This document shows, piece by piece, positions 43,101-58,100 of a stretch of DNA of 64,000 nucleotides. Under the pieces are notes generated by a model. That model did no database searches. It saw only the letters and a list, made by a program, of their open reading frames with translations, and was not told the DNA's origin. Source of the stretch: Riptortus pedestris (Eukaryota > Arthropoda > Insecta > Hemiptera > Alydidae); the NCBI GenBank assembly GCA_019009955.1, contig CM032228.1:228140001-228204000 (forward strand), in the 5' to 3' direction. The stretch's first letter is position 1. Each line of letters starts with the position of its first letter. The position numbers and the translations under genes are program-made.

Positions 43101-46100
43101 TGAGAATATTAGTAGCCTGATGTAAATTATAATAAACTTAATGAGCTGCTGAAGAAAACATGCAGCACACTAGCAAGCTTTGTAATTGCAGTATACGCCA
43201 TAGCTAACAAGGCCACGGAAATTAATTAACTCAACACAAATGACACATTAATGTTACCAAAATAAAATAAAATATTTATGGGTATAAATTGTAATTATGA
43301 TCAAATTAAAGAACACTAAATTTTATAAATATATCATTATAAATAAAAAGACTCCAAGAACTGAAATATTTTGAATAGATGCTGATTAATACTGATGATA
43401 TACCAGGCATTGCACCACACTCTTTGGGTGCCGTGAAAGTCAAAATAATTGTGAAGGATGAGCACAGTTTTCTTTTTTTTAATCCTTAACAATATTTCAA
43501 CAAGATATAATCTAACACTATTGAATGGGATAATGCAGGGGAAGGGGAGAGGGGCCTTTGAGTGGCATTATGTTGCTATATGTTTATGCTCTTCCTCTAC
43601 TAATTTACCTATTCCACCTAATAAGAAAAAAATCTGTTGTGGACAACAAAATAACTTTACTCGAGATTGTACGATATATCTTCCGATATGTCCGATTAAA
43701 ATAATTGTCATAAACCATCATTTATAGATCTTTTCATAATAAAAAATAAAAATGTTTTTGTTTACAATACTTCTTATACTTTGCAAAAGGAAGTAATAAA
43801 AATCTCCACAAGAGTAGTACACATGACCTAGGGCTAAGAATAACTATGCATAAAATAAAGTATATAATAAATCTGTAAATGAAAGCCTCCAGAATTATTT
43901 AAAGTTGAAAGAGAAACAAATATTTCTCAGAAGTAACTAATGCTCTTATTTACTTAAGTTGAGTGAACATTATATAACTCTCAAAAACCAAGCAGACCAT
44001 AAAATTAGAAATATGATCAGGCAGAAATTGTATTCATCAAGGGTATCAATATGGCTCAAGATCTGAACACACCTTAAACTGCTTTCAAACTAGTAAGACC
44101 CCCCCCCCCTCATGGGTGAATCTTAGTGAAAATAAAAATTAGATTATTAAGAGTCAATGTGCAGCATAAATTAAAATAACTATTTAAGCCATAGAATAGA
44201 AAAAAATAATAATGAAAAAAGCGTACTGTTTACAGATGCCCGCGAACCTGGAGTGCTGCAGAGGGGAGGACTTGGGATGAAGACACGTCTCCTCTTTACC
44301 CTCGGCCTCAAAACTCTTATGATTGCATGCTTGGCACTGAAACAAACTGCATGATCCCTACACAGCAATAACTCCAAATAAATTTTGGCAGCAAGAGCTG
44401 TCATATTTTCGCTGTGCTCAGCAATTGTAAATGCATGAACTATTTCAACCAATGAAAACACAGTAGCTTCGACATGTGTCAGACCTGAAAAAATAAATAA
44501 AATATAAAATGTTTGACAATGTGTGTCTTTAATTTTAGTGATATTGTTCTGAAATTAAAATTAGACCTACCTGGAATGCAAACACTTGCAAGAGCTATAT
44601 TTTGTGGTCTGGCACTGTGCAACCTCCAAAGAATTTCGGTCAGTTGCTCTACCAAATGCCCATTTTCTGAAAAAACAAATACGCTAGCTTTAAAAAAGGA
44701 AAAAAAAATATAGTTATATAAAGTTAGTTACATCCTGGTAAGACCTGTAATAGCCTACATATTACATCATGATAGTAACCACCATTCATGAGTAAAGGCT
44801 GATTAGCATAATGACTGCCTGGGCAGAAGGCAAATCTAGGAATGAAGTCGAATCCGACAACTCCTCATGAGGTACTACCCCGGGGGTAGTATGAAACATG
44901 AGAGTGAAACAAAAATAAAGTCACATTTAATGAGAAATAGTGTTTTATTCTCTGCCTTATGGGCATAACATGGGTGGTGTAATAGAAATTTATATAAATT
45001 GACCATTTCCCTATACTAATAATAATTCAATGAAACTTCTTTTAAACTTTGAAGATTCTTTTCAATTTTTCAACCCTACCAATACACAACAAAATTCATC
45101 TTGCAGGAACTGGCGAATATCTTTAAATATTTGTGAGATACAGTTTAGCATCAATTCAAAGTACTAAGACTTTCAATATGTTCCAAAAACCAATAGAAAT
45201 AATAAACTTATAAGTTGCTGAAAGTTAAAAAAAACTTCTCTCAAGGGGGAGTTCTCGAGTTCTCTTAAGGGATATAGAGGAAAGGCTCCCTACTTCTATA
45301 ATCCGATTTTCACATTGATTAACCGAATCACTAAATATCTCATTCCCAGCTTAAATTTGAATTCCTCTTCACAGAGGCTTCTTTGTAAGAAATAAAAAAT
45401 AGATGGTGAGATGAGAGCATTAGTATGTCCAGCAAGTGGGAAATCCCATTAGTTTGTATAGGCCAGCATGACAGCATTTTGCCCTTTGAATAAGACAGCT
45501 CTATATCAAATTTCATAAAAATTGACTAGCATGCTAATTTTTTTCTTACGATCAATCATGTAGATCAATAATGGCTATTTCATTTGAAACACATGAGTAA
45601 ATAATATATTTGATATAAAGGGGGAAAAAAATAACCAACATTATCACTTACCTGAGTTATCAAGTGGTTGAGAAAATTTCACCAGATTATGAGGTCTTGA
45701 GATTGCAATAGATCTTGTCATTAGAACAAGTCTATAAAATGCTTCTGTATCTAGGTCCCGAGAGTCTGTAACTTTCCTAAGAGCACTTAACGAAGATATC
45801 ACATAATTAATCACAGCTTGATCCTAAAAAAAAAAAAAAAAAAAAAATTACAAGAATAAAAATATTAGTAATAGCTTTACATATAAAGAAGAGTTAAGTA
45901 TATTTTTTGATCTACTTAAATTAATACAGAGGCTGCTATGCAGCTAATAATTTCGTAAAACTTCCTAATGACCTCTCAATATTCTTTTATGGTATTATAA
46001 AATTAATTTTTAATAGAAAATTAAGTTCTTCTTAAGTTAAATTGTTTTTCTTATTTTTATGAAACAATACCAGAATAGAATGAAACGTAACAGAAATATA

Positions 46101-49100
46101 ATTAATTTCAGATGTACAAAAAACATTAAATGTATACATTTTTTTGCAGTCCCGTGTAGTACTATAAAATCCCTTGCAGCATCAAAAAGTCCTAGAAGGT
46201 TAAAAGCTAATCTGACGTTATTAACACGTTCGCTGCTGCAGTCTATATATGATATACTCCACCACCATCTGCATCGGTCCCCGGCGTCCGATGTCTCTCC
46301 TCTCGTTAAAATCTGTATCGGACCCCGGGGACCGATGTAGTTTTCGAAGGTATCGCTATCTCTTGACAATTCTAGTGAACTAAATGAATGAATTAGCAGA
46401 GCCATCAGTACTCCAACCCAAGAACTAGCACTAGCAAAGCCAGGAGAGGTCCCCGGCGTCCGATGTTGTCTACAACTAGTGTACATTTTTTATCACATTG
46501 TCAGCTGTTATTTTCAAGAAGCACTTTAAACTCGTAAGCTCTTCTAGGTCAGTAGTGAACTAGAACGTGAGGGCAAATAGTTCTTGTCTGCTAAACTATC
46601 GCAACGAAGTCGTATCACTCTCACTTTCACTGCTGTCGGCAAGAGTTACAGATAGTGCTTACTCAACTAAATTCCGACCACAAGACATATTATGTGCAAC
46701 ACATAATGCGTAAACGAGTGAAGGAGGGGCATGGAAAGTAAAACAGATTCAAGTCAGTTCGTGTTTTATCAAGTTGTGACTGGAATTAGCATCAGGTGCC
46801 GGGGGGTGGTGCCGTACCCAATTCAAGTTTCTCTATTTCTAGACGGTTACGGTCCCCGGCGTCCTATAGTATTTTTCTAGATTACCTAAATCTACAAGGT
46901 CTAAGAATAAATTACATCCAATTCCCGTTAAAATATCTCTCATAATAAGCTTGCTACAGCCTTCATTTTTTGGAGTAGACTGAAGGAGAGGGGACCCGTC
47001 CTGATAGACTTGATGACGATCGGACCCCAGGGACCGATACAGCAGCGAACGTGTTAATGATTTTCCTTTTAACCGGGCAGAATACACAAAGATTCAAGAG
47101 CTGTTAAAAAGTAGATAAAAAAAAAACACTGAATTGAGTTGAGGCTGGCAATACATAGATTCTCAGGAAAAAAATTGATTGAAGCACTTAAACATGGAAG
47201 TGTTATCACAATAAAAAGAGTGTTTTAATAAGGGGAATTTGGTCTAGATTTAAAACATTTAAATGCCTTTTTCACACAATAAGATAAAATGCGGATAGTC
47301 TTTTTTTGGCAAATAAACATTAAACTTATAAAGCAAGGCTTACCTTATAGTTATGGTAGGATTGTTTTGAAGGATGCAAAGCAGACATAAGAGCTTTGGT
47401 ATTTTTTTGCACACTGCTGACCGTTGGAAGAGTGAGAAGCTGAGTAGATAATGATATAGCAATTGTTTTCAATGAGTTCTTATCTTCATAGTGGCTAAGT
47501 ACAAAGCATCCATCAAGAACTTCCAAGATACCGGAAACCATCCTGAAATTAAATACAAATATTCATATAATATAAATTAAATAAATAATATATGTAAATA
47601 CCTGCTAACTGAATAGCTAATGTAATTCATCTTTTTTTAATCTCTATGTTAACTTTTCATCATTCGTTCTAGAAGAACCCATATATGGCAATCTTTATAA
47701 ATAAAATTCAAAAGTTGACCTCTAATTTGGTTAAAAATTGGATAGAGATGGGATAAATTATTGTAATATTTCATGACATTGTAAGACCAAAACTGGAATA
47801 CTTCTTTGTTTGCCTGTTCTGTTGTTGTTTCATCACTTAAAACGGCTCAATGGATTTCAATGAGCTTTCATATTTGTGTGTTCACAATCCCCAGAAATAT
47901 CTGGAGCAAATTTGGTCTATACCTTAGTTTACTGGTTTAATAAAAAGAAGTCCGTCAAGTTGGGGCTGCATCAATTAAGCAGAGTTCCCACAAGCATCAC
48001 ATATTTACATTTATTTCAAAATTTAAAAGTTCAATGAGAACAATATTTGGAATTTAGGCTTAAAATAAAATGTTTCATAATATAACAGTTTATTGTTAAT
48101 AAAACATGAGTAGGAGTGGGGGTTTACTGTTGGCTGAAAACTAAAAAATGCAAATATCTCGGTTAACAATCAAGATAATAAAAAAAAAAACACGTAACGG
48201 CATTTATAGAACATTAAATTTGTAATAAGTTTGGTTCTATACAAATTTTTGATCCGATGCTTAGTAATGGAGATATTTCGAATTTTCCCACTGGTCTGGT
48301 TCTTACCGTTAACGAACTAGATCTTCATTTTTACATAAAGCGTTTAAATATTGAGTTTGATATCGATCAGAGAAAAATTGTCACCGCTAGAGCTTTACAG
48401 ACATATATAGAAAACTTAGAACCGACCACATTTTCGTCATCTCCTGGGTAAAATCAATGTCCATTATTTGAAGAAATGTTTTGAAAATTGCGTCATGAAT
48501 ACGACCTCAATAGCTGATTTCCCCTAAGGGAAATCTGCTGAAACCATAGAATGATTAAGGTCTATACAATATAAACCCTCACTTTGGACTGTTCTTACTA
48601 CTAAAATAGAAAATTCCTGTCAATGTCGATATCTAGTTTTTTTAAACAGAATTACAATTAAAATTTCATTGGATTTAATTTTTCATGACTTCCAAATATT
48701 TAATTTATTGAGTGATAAAATTTAAAACAATCTAGAATAACACAGAACATTCTCATTTGTCAAAAATACAGTTGTTTTTAGAAAGTCTTTTGAGAGCCAC
48801 AAACAGATTTCCTTCTTAGTCGTTACTCTAATAAAAAGTATGTCTAAAAATTGCACTAAATTTTAAAATGGTTCTCTTTCTCTTGATATTCAATGATGTG
48901 GGTCAAGGTTAAACAGAACCCACCATCATTCACTTCCAGATTAGTAAACGAGGTATAGTCAAAGGAAGCCAGTGATCCTGACTCTTATCTAACTGAACTA
49001 GTAAAAGATAGATAGATCATCATATATTAAAGTAACTATACATTTAATATAGCCTCTAAAGGTATAAATAATAAATTAGTACAAATAAGATAAGGAAGAA

Positions 49101-52100
49101 TAAATACCTATCAAGAAGAGGGAGTGATGGAGAAGTAATAGGCGATGCCTCTGGTTCATTGGTAGTATTAGAAGCCTGCTGATTAGAGCTTTGCGGTTGG
49201 TTCTGAGAATCCTCAGCCTCTTCTGGCCACCCAAATGCCTCTTTTGTCTTACCATATCTGTATATTATATTAAAAAAATTTATATATTTAAGGTTTTACT
49301 GTATATTAATGCCAAGATGAATAAGTTTACTTCATAGAATATTATTCATAAAATTTGACAAGTTCATTAATCAAAACCACAGAAATGTTAGGTAATAAAA
49401 TAATAGTGGAATTAAAAAAAAATGTTTTCCAAAGACAAGAAATGGGCTGACATAGATGGTAAAATAAGCCACTAAATCCTCAAGTAGTTTTACCATTTTT
49501 TGTTCATAGAAAAACCAAACAAACAGGCTTATAATAAAGAAGAATTGGAAAGCATGTTTTCATTCAGATATTGAGAATGAAATTTTCTTCCAATGTTGAC
49601 AAAATTCTATGAAATTCAGGAAACGTTTTCAAAAGCTAGAGCCATTTTAATTAGTAATAAACAAAGGATAAATTTCACTAAAAAATAAGACAACTAAAGA
49701 AATCTATTTTAAGAAATATTCAAAGTCAGAATGGAGAGATCTTGTAGTTACTTTTTCTTTGATCACAAAGACACAAATGCACACTACCATTTTCCAATGG
49801 CTCTTATAAGAAAATTATGAATTTGAGAATATTTTAAAGTAAAAATGGGAAAACTCTAGATGAATTTATTTAGTATTTAAATTTAATTACTGAATTTGTT
49901 TTGTTTTTTAACATTTTTAGTTCTATCCATATTTGAAATATGACTCATTTTTAAGGAAATGAATTACAAACATGTTTATCTAAAAAAAAAAGTTTGTCCA
50001 ATTCATACTTAGAAGTAAAACAAAGATAAAATTAAACAAGGGAGCTTACACTTTAATGGAATCAACCATAATGACACCATCAGGGTCTTGGGATGGGCCA
50101 AATGTGAGAACCAACTTTTTATCAGCCTGAGCACTTTCTTCACGAGTAAGAGGGAAGTCAAACCATCTATTTCTTGTTAAATTAGTCTGGATACTCCTCC
50201 CATTAACCTGTAAAAACCATCCATTTCTAATTCTAATTTTGTTTTTTCTTACATAGTATTATTTAAATGAAATGCAGTACATTGTCTAATATTAATCAAG
50301 CAAGATCCAACTCATATATGTAACATTTGATGCAAAATAATAAATTAGGCTTCTTGCAAGAGGGAGAAACGAATTTATTCTTATCAATAGTTATGCGTGC
50401 CTTTCATTATAAGTGTTGAGTGAGGTTGTAACAAAGAACAAAGGGCAGAAATTAAACAATCTTTGACATCAGCACTTTATTTGCCTGACATTTTGAGGAG
50501 AGTAAATATTTAATGTTGGACGAAAGGAGGATATATGTTGAATCTCAAAGTATTCAAGTCATAAGGCCTTAGAAGAAAATGCCAATCTGGTCGACGATAT
50601 GGCCTTAAGAAAGATTTATGATTTTTTTGTTAGGTTACTAATTTTACATTTTATAGATTTAAGTAGCGTCAAATTACGTTCTACAAAATTAGGTTACAAT
50701 CTTTAAGATATTTGATATGCTTCTAATTAGGTTTTGGAGCACTAAGGTTAACCACCATGTGAGTTAAGGAGTTGGTGTTAATGAAATTGGTGAACCTAGA
50801 GTTGTATGTTCAATTCCCGAGTAAGCAATAGGAATATATTTAGTAACAAACTCAAAATAGGATACTTAGTCCTAAGTTAGAAAAGGGTGGAAACCTTTAG
50901 ATAACCTGTTGGTAACCTTACCCATGGGTAGATAACCCATAAGGATTAGAGATAGTAGTAAGTGGACTTTAATAATTAACAAATTTTAGTTTATACTCCA
51001 TTGTAAGCAGGATATTGTTTTACTTTGGACCATGCCGATTTATTTTAGAAAGTGGATATGGAAAAAGTTGCTTGATAAAAGATTGGTATTTGGCACCTTT
51101 TTAAAAATAAAATTCATGAGGAATTTTTATACATTTCCATTTGAATAGCATATTTTATGATTGCGCTAATAATATAATTAAGAAACATTAATACCTCAAT
51201 ATAGGCAGGGACCCTATTTATATCTTGGTTTCCTAGAAGGACCCTTACACCAGTTATGACATCTGCTGCATCATTATTTATGATTTCAATGCTAAATCCT
51301 ACTGATTTAGTAGAGACAACATACATCCCTTAAAAAAAATAAAATAAAAGTCATTATTAAAATATGCAATTTTTGTTTACAAAAAAATCAGACAGATATC
51401 TTTATAAAAAACAATATTTACCAGTGGTATTTAATCGATGTTTGATTTGTTGAGGGTTATAAATTTGAAGTAAATCATTGCCCCCAAATTCGACATCATT
51501 TAATAGAATACAATGTTCAAAGAAGTCCACTGGGAATGTCACATTAGCTGGAAGAAAAAAAAAGTTAATGTGTCATTTAATAATTTAATCATTGATTATA
51601 AAGTATCTTATATATAAATGCGTAAATTTAAAATGAGAAATAATGACTCTTGAATTAAACTTTGATGAGGGAACAACCCATTGCATCTTTTACCACATTT
51701 CACTGTAAGTGGTGAGCAAACCTAACCGAAAGAGTTGGATTATAACAATTTAAGGGAGGAAACATTGCTAACGTTTCCTTATTGCGTCCTATCTCTCGGT
51801 TTAGAGGCTGTACAAAATATCCAGGTATAAGAGAGTGAAAACTTTCTCCCAAACTAGAAGTATCCCAATCCAGCATCAAGCTTTATTAATGCCAGCTGAC
51901 GTAGTAGTTTTCCACACCATTTGATGCCTCAGCAGGTATAATGAAGGGGGCAAAAATTAACAAATAACTTTCAAAAAATTCTAATGACATTTGCTTTCTC
52001 AAACAAATTATAATTTGCGATTAAAAATAGGTGTATTTTAAATTACTTATAACCAAAGGCCTAAACGTGATCAACCTGCTCTTCCTGTCCCAAGAAGAGT

Positions 52101-55100
52101 TTTGGGGGGAGGGGTTATGATCTGTGTACAGTATAATCACCCCTCCGTTTTAAGTTCTTGGACTACCAGAATTTGATTGATTGAGATAAAAATTATTCTG
52201 ATTCATTATAAATTACAGTACTAGATATAGTACATAGAATTATACTTTTCAATAAAATTAATATGTTATATTCTGAAATAATTCAGTGTTGCTTTTCTTT
52301 CCGGTATGAGGTTAGCAGACCTGTTTTTTACACTTCAGACGTCAGTAGTTTTCTTAATATCGTTTGTATTCATTCACGGTGGTGTTTTGTTACCAGTATG
52401 TAGGTTTATCTATTGTTAAACTTCACGAGGGAAATCTACTTAGTTTACGCAGCCCCTGTGTGACAGATTTTGACTATGGTTAGTACTTTAGCCCCTTTTT
52501 ATAGAAAGCCTGTCAAAACTGTGTGAGGGAGGATATGCAATTCCGCATAAATATATCTAATTACATACTATATTTTTATCATTTTAATTATAAATCTGTG
52601 TATATGGGACACATGAGAGTGTAACTAACCTGATGTTTTAGCTGGCTTGGGTGTCTTCTTCTTCTTAGTTGATTTATGAGATGGAAGAGTACTAATTGCT
52701 TGAATGCTTGGTGACAGCCAGAACCCTACACAAAAGTGTTAAGTTTAAATTGACAGTGTTTGAAATATAATAAGAGAGATGAAATCCCAGTCACCAAGTC
52801 AAATAATAAAGTTCCTTTTATTTCCTTATGAAAACTACATCCAATTTTAGGCAATGTTATCTCTCATCCACTTTATATTCATTACTATCAGAAAAAAATA
52901 TATCACAACTTTCCCTTACTCTTCAATAAAAAGAAAAAGAAAAGAATATTAAAGGTCTTTGGAAAAACGTATATTTTAGAATGAGAAGAGTGGCATTACG
53001 GTCTTCTTTATAAATCCTAGATTTTCTAAACTTTTATTTTTCAATAATTCTAAAAGCTATTCTTTAAACTCTTATTTCAGAATACAAAACTTGACAATTC
53101 AATTGTGACAAAAAATACATAAACACAATTAACAAAAATAAAAATTATATTTAAATATTTTTTATAAGCAAATGGTTCACAGTAACAATTTCAATAATGC
53201 AAATTTTTATCTTTAATTTTATTAAGTTATATTACCTAAAAATACAATTTTTTGTTCATATTGTAAAATTTTAAAAACTGGACCTGACTGGTTTCTGAAC
53301 CAAAATCTTTACTTCTGAAAGGATTTTATCCTTAAGGAACAGAAACTTTTATTCACTCGTTAATAAATGATAAAACAAAATTTGAACTAGATATTCCATT
53401 TTAAGAACTAAATACAATAAGTGACATAAAATGTAATCACCTGTATTTTCTGGAGAAGCGTTATAAATACGAAGGCTGCCATCCTCACATAAAATCAGTA
53501 GTGTTGTTCTTAATTCTGAGTTAGATGAAACATGCCTGATTACTACCATGTCCATTATCTTTGCCTTGGCCGGTAATACTTTTATTTCTTGCACATATAT
53601 CGTATCAGGCTTTATCATTAAAATGACAGGATTATTGCCTGAAAATTAATCAATTCAGTTAATTAACTGAAATAAATTTAATATAAAATTAATAAAAATT
53701 GTAATTAAGTTTCTGATAAATTTTGTATGACAAGTTGAGAGAAATAGGCTGCTCAAACTTTACACAATAATTCAGACCAAACTGTCACAGAATATAAATT
53801 ATTATCAGACCAAGTACAAACATATTTTATTTCAGGCAGATTTTACTTTCTATCAGCTACTGAAATTACACTCTTGATGAGATTTTTGATTCGTTTCATC
53901 AAATATGCAGTATTCCTATCTAGATGATATTAATGTGGCAAATGATTTTTTTTCTTTGGTAAATAGCTTTATTTTATCTATACATTTTTCATGGTATTTT
54001 TGTAATTTATGTTATAATGAAAAAAAATTAAAAGCAAACACATGTTATGTACAAATGGATGGACAGGACATGTAGGAAATAAACTCTATTCTTTAGGGTT
54101 ACTTTAAGAAGGAAATAAATAAATAAAAACATTAGTATAATGTGATAGTGCCCCAATAATACTTCAATATTGAGACTATAGAAAGAAAAATCTCCAATGA
54201 CCATGGAGTCTCCAATCTGGTTTTTTTAGTCTAGGATTATATTTCTAAAGAGGCATAACAGAAAAATGAAACATGTAGAACGAATTTATAATAAAATGGA
54301 GTAAAAGTACAAAGTGTATCTAAAAATTTTACCCTTTGCCTGATAGTGATTGAAATGTTATATTATCTGAGATAATTTAACATTGAAAATAGAAGGGGCA
54401 AGAAATTGCCAACATTGGATACGCATAATATATACACCATTTTTAAATTTTAAAACTCAAATGCCAGTAATTTTCAAAGAACTAAATATGTCCTTAACTT
54501 AACTAGAATTTAAGAGGTTTTCACAAATGTTTATTTAAAGATCAAATAAAAGGCAAAACTTGAGCTAAATTTCAATGATTTATGATTTCTCATTAAATTA
54601 CTAAGTTATGTATAAGTCTGTTCTATGGGAACAGAAGATGGGCTCTTCACAAACGAGAATATAATTTTTTAGAAGCATTAGAAATTTGCACTAGGTATAC
54701 AAGCAACAGAATTAGTTTAAAACAATGAATAATTAAAAAGCATAGATTCTAAATGAGGTTAGTGAAAGAAGTCTAATTAGAACCATGGGGAAAGTAGGGG
54801 AAACACAATTGGTTACATTTCAAAGCACAGTAACTTCATTACAAATAAAATTTTACAGAGTTCAAAGTTATTTATTCCAAGACTCTACTATTTCTTTTAG
54901 GTATAATATGAAACAGAAGTTAATACTTAAATGTGTCAAACAAATAAGGGATTATTTAAGTTGTTAATGAAAAATATCATACAAAAATATTTAAAATAAT
55001 ATAAGTATCTTTTTATTCTCCACAATTTATAAGTTTAACGTGTTATATAATGAGCAAGGCATTAAGTTGAATACATTTTTAATTATGAATATTTTTCAGA

Positions 55101-58100
55101 GACTCATTAAAAAAAAACTTACTTGTTTGTAATGTGGCACAAATGATTCCTGGATGGTTTGGAACTTCAGTCCAGAGGCACAAAGGTTGTGGCTGACCGG
55201 ATGATGAGTTTCCTCCTTTGTTATTTCCTCCTGAGCCTGAAGAAGCTCCACCAGGCCGAGAGAGATTAATGAGGAATGCATCAGTAAGTTGGCTGCTCCC
55301 ACTTTCCAATGGTGCAATGAACGACTTCCCGTGTGAATAGCTGAAGAAAAGAAGTCTCAGGGCATGAGAGTAGTAGACTGAAACGCCACCACCGCAGATC
55401 TGCCCATTTGAGTCCTACAAGTAGCAATGCATAAGAAAACAAAATCTTTAGAATATTTTAAAAGGAAAAAATATATAAATATTTATTTTATAGACAATCA
55501 TTTCCATTTACCCAACGGATTTTGTTAACGAATCGAAAATGAGATTAATATTAATTTTCATAATAATATATGTCTTTAAGTAAAACGCTGACAGCTTCAC
55601 TTCAAGCTTCTTTACCTTCATTTCAGGATGATACAGCTCCAAAGTATTAGTAACATAGAATGCACCATGCTTTGCTGAGCTCTCTTCATTCATATCTTGA
55701 GTGTATATATACCCAGTTGATGACATGAGGAGTAACGTGCTTTTCCCATCCTGTAAAATAAGATTTAAACTCATAAACAAGATCATAAAAACAAAAACGA
55801 AATTATTTAAGAAAACAGAAAAGAAAAATATCAAAAGAAGTGAATACCTCAGTACATATGAAAGTGACATCTCGAATTTTTCCTGTTGGTACAAGGAAAT
55901 AGTACTGAGGGCTAAGTACGTCAACTGCTAGGTCGTATATTTTAACAAAGTCAGCAGTAATAAGAGCAAGTTTAGTCTGCGAGCCAGGTAACCATATGGC
56001 TCTTATGATGAAATTACCAATCTCTAACTGAGGATGTAAAACTAGATGATCAGACACAGATCCACCAGATGTAAAAGTAAGCACATGACAATCCTGTAAA
56101 TAAAACGAAAACACATTAAGTTTATCGAACAAGAACATGTCATGGAAAATATATGAAGTAAGTAAGACTACATACTTTCAGTCCACAAACAGCCAAGAAG
56201 TCTTCATTCCAAGGATTGCTTGTGACAGTGAGAACTGTGAATGGAATCGGAGCAGATGAAAGTCTCGTCAGGGTCAATTTTCGCTTTGATGAATCAGCTT
56301 GTTTTAGCAGAGTACTCAACTGTAAAATAGTGATTTTTCCTTTTTCATGAGCAACAGCTGAAAAAAAAAATGAATTTATTTATTTTAATAACAAAAATAC
56401 TAAAGAAAATTATAACTATTTCTATTAACTAATATGTTGATATTAAATAAAGGATAGATGGAAAAAAAAACAACAAAAAAACATGTAATTAAAAGAGTAT
56501 TTCATTTTACAATATATAGTAAATATTTGACATATTTCCTGGAACTTCTGCTGAACAGAATCCGAGTAAAATACTAGTAAATATGTATTCATGTTCATAT
56601 ATTATTCAAATTGTTTCAAGAGTGAATATCAGTTGACACTTAACTTGAAAACTTTGGAGACAAAAAAGGATATACATACAACCTACTTCCAGGGCACCTA
56701 GCGGTCTAAATTATTTCATACCACACACTTCATAAATGGTTCAATATTAAATTTTATTTAATGACTATTTAAGTATTTGAAATAGATTAGACAAATAAAT
56801 GAAAGATCAGTCAGCTAGGTCTGTGAATTTATGAAATATAGTTAAGTCAAGTGCTTACATAGTGCAGGGACTGGACTTTTATCTTTTCCAAGTTAATGCC
56901 AGTTAATGAAACAATTTTATTTATTTTTCAATTTTTCTTTGAATAAAATACAGCTCAAGGCATTAAGGTTACAACTATTTGGAACTTCTATGTTAATGAT
57001 AATTTCTTTATTGGTCTAGTTCTGTATTTGAATAATGTTTGACATTACTCTTGTCAAGTAGTTTAAAAACAAACTCCACCCTGCTTTACACATATTAATA
57101 ACATTTCAAAAATTACTATTTTATGTTTTCATATTATCGAAGAATGGAATTGATGAGTATCAGCCAATTGGCTCAATAGGCTTTTTACAACAATATCATC
57201 AAGAACTTTTAATCTTGAATGAATATATTATTCATGTAAGAACTTTAGCATAGTAATTATGAACGTTTTATTTTATTTATCGTAATAAATTTAGAAGTGA
57301 GGAATAGATATTTAATTACCTAAATGTTGTCTTTTGCCATGAGGCGAGGCAAGACAGCACATAGCAACCCGTCTTATCATATGAGCTGACATCAGTTGGC
57401 GAATGGTTTGCCCTTGTTCTCCTGAATAATTCATTCTAACATTTTCAAATGCACCTTCTTGAGAGCCTAATGTAGGAACCTATAAATGGATAATACAGTT
57501 ACATTCATACTAGCAAAAATCACAGTACTATATTCATATTACGGTTCCTAAATAAACACAATTTTTTCTGATCAAAATTGTGTCATTGTTTCATGGAAGA
57601 GTCAAGATTTTATTCTAAGTCAATTAACACTCGGGTGAACACAGGTCCATTTTTTTAATATAAAATAAACAAAATTCTTTACTGTTTTTTTTTTTTTTTT
57701 TTTAAAAATACAATAAATAATTGAGTCTTTCTTGTTGAAATAAACATTCAAAGCCTAGAAATGAGTTCTTCATCATAATCGTCAAAATTGTTGCCTAAAT
57801 TCAGTAGTCCTGTGAGGTCCTTGCGTTTGTTCGTCACTTTCAGACAGTACCCCTACAAGGGTTAAAGAGGCAACATCTTAAAGTTACTATACTAAATAAA
57901 TAAATTATTAAAGAAATAAAGCAATTTCTTCACTCATACCTTCTTTCCTTCTATCTATTTATAACTACTTTCTAATAGTATAATTCTACTAGAAATTATA
58001 AGGCATGGTATATAAATTTACCATAATTTGATCAGAAAAAACAAATTTCTTTTCTTGAACGTGCAATTCTTTCAGGGCATTTTTGGTTCTAAGATGACAT

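Noticed and set aside
44221..44247. Alternative donor for exon 20 at GTAAAC
   Set aside because: It would join exon 21 out of frame and give an immediate stop; GTTCGC keeps the frame.
46059..46486. Overlapping ORFs of 93 and 149 codons on both strands
   Set aside because: They run across the left end of the TTAA element and its GC-rich palindromes; no recognisable protein.
50050..50051. Alternative exon 15 donor two bases upstream
   Set aside because: It breaks the Val codon needed to read into [13 protein letters not shown] in exon 16.
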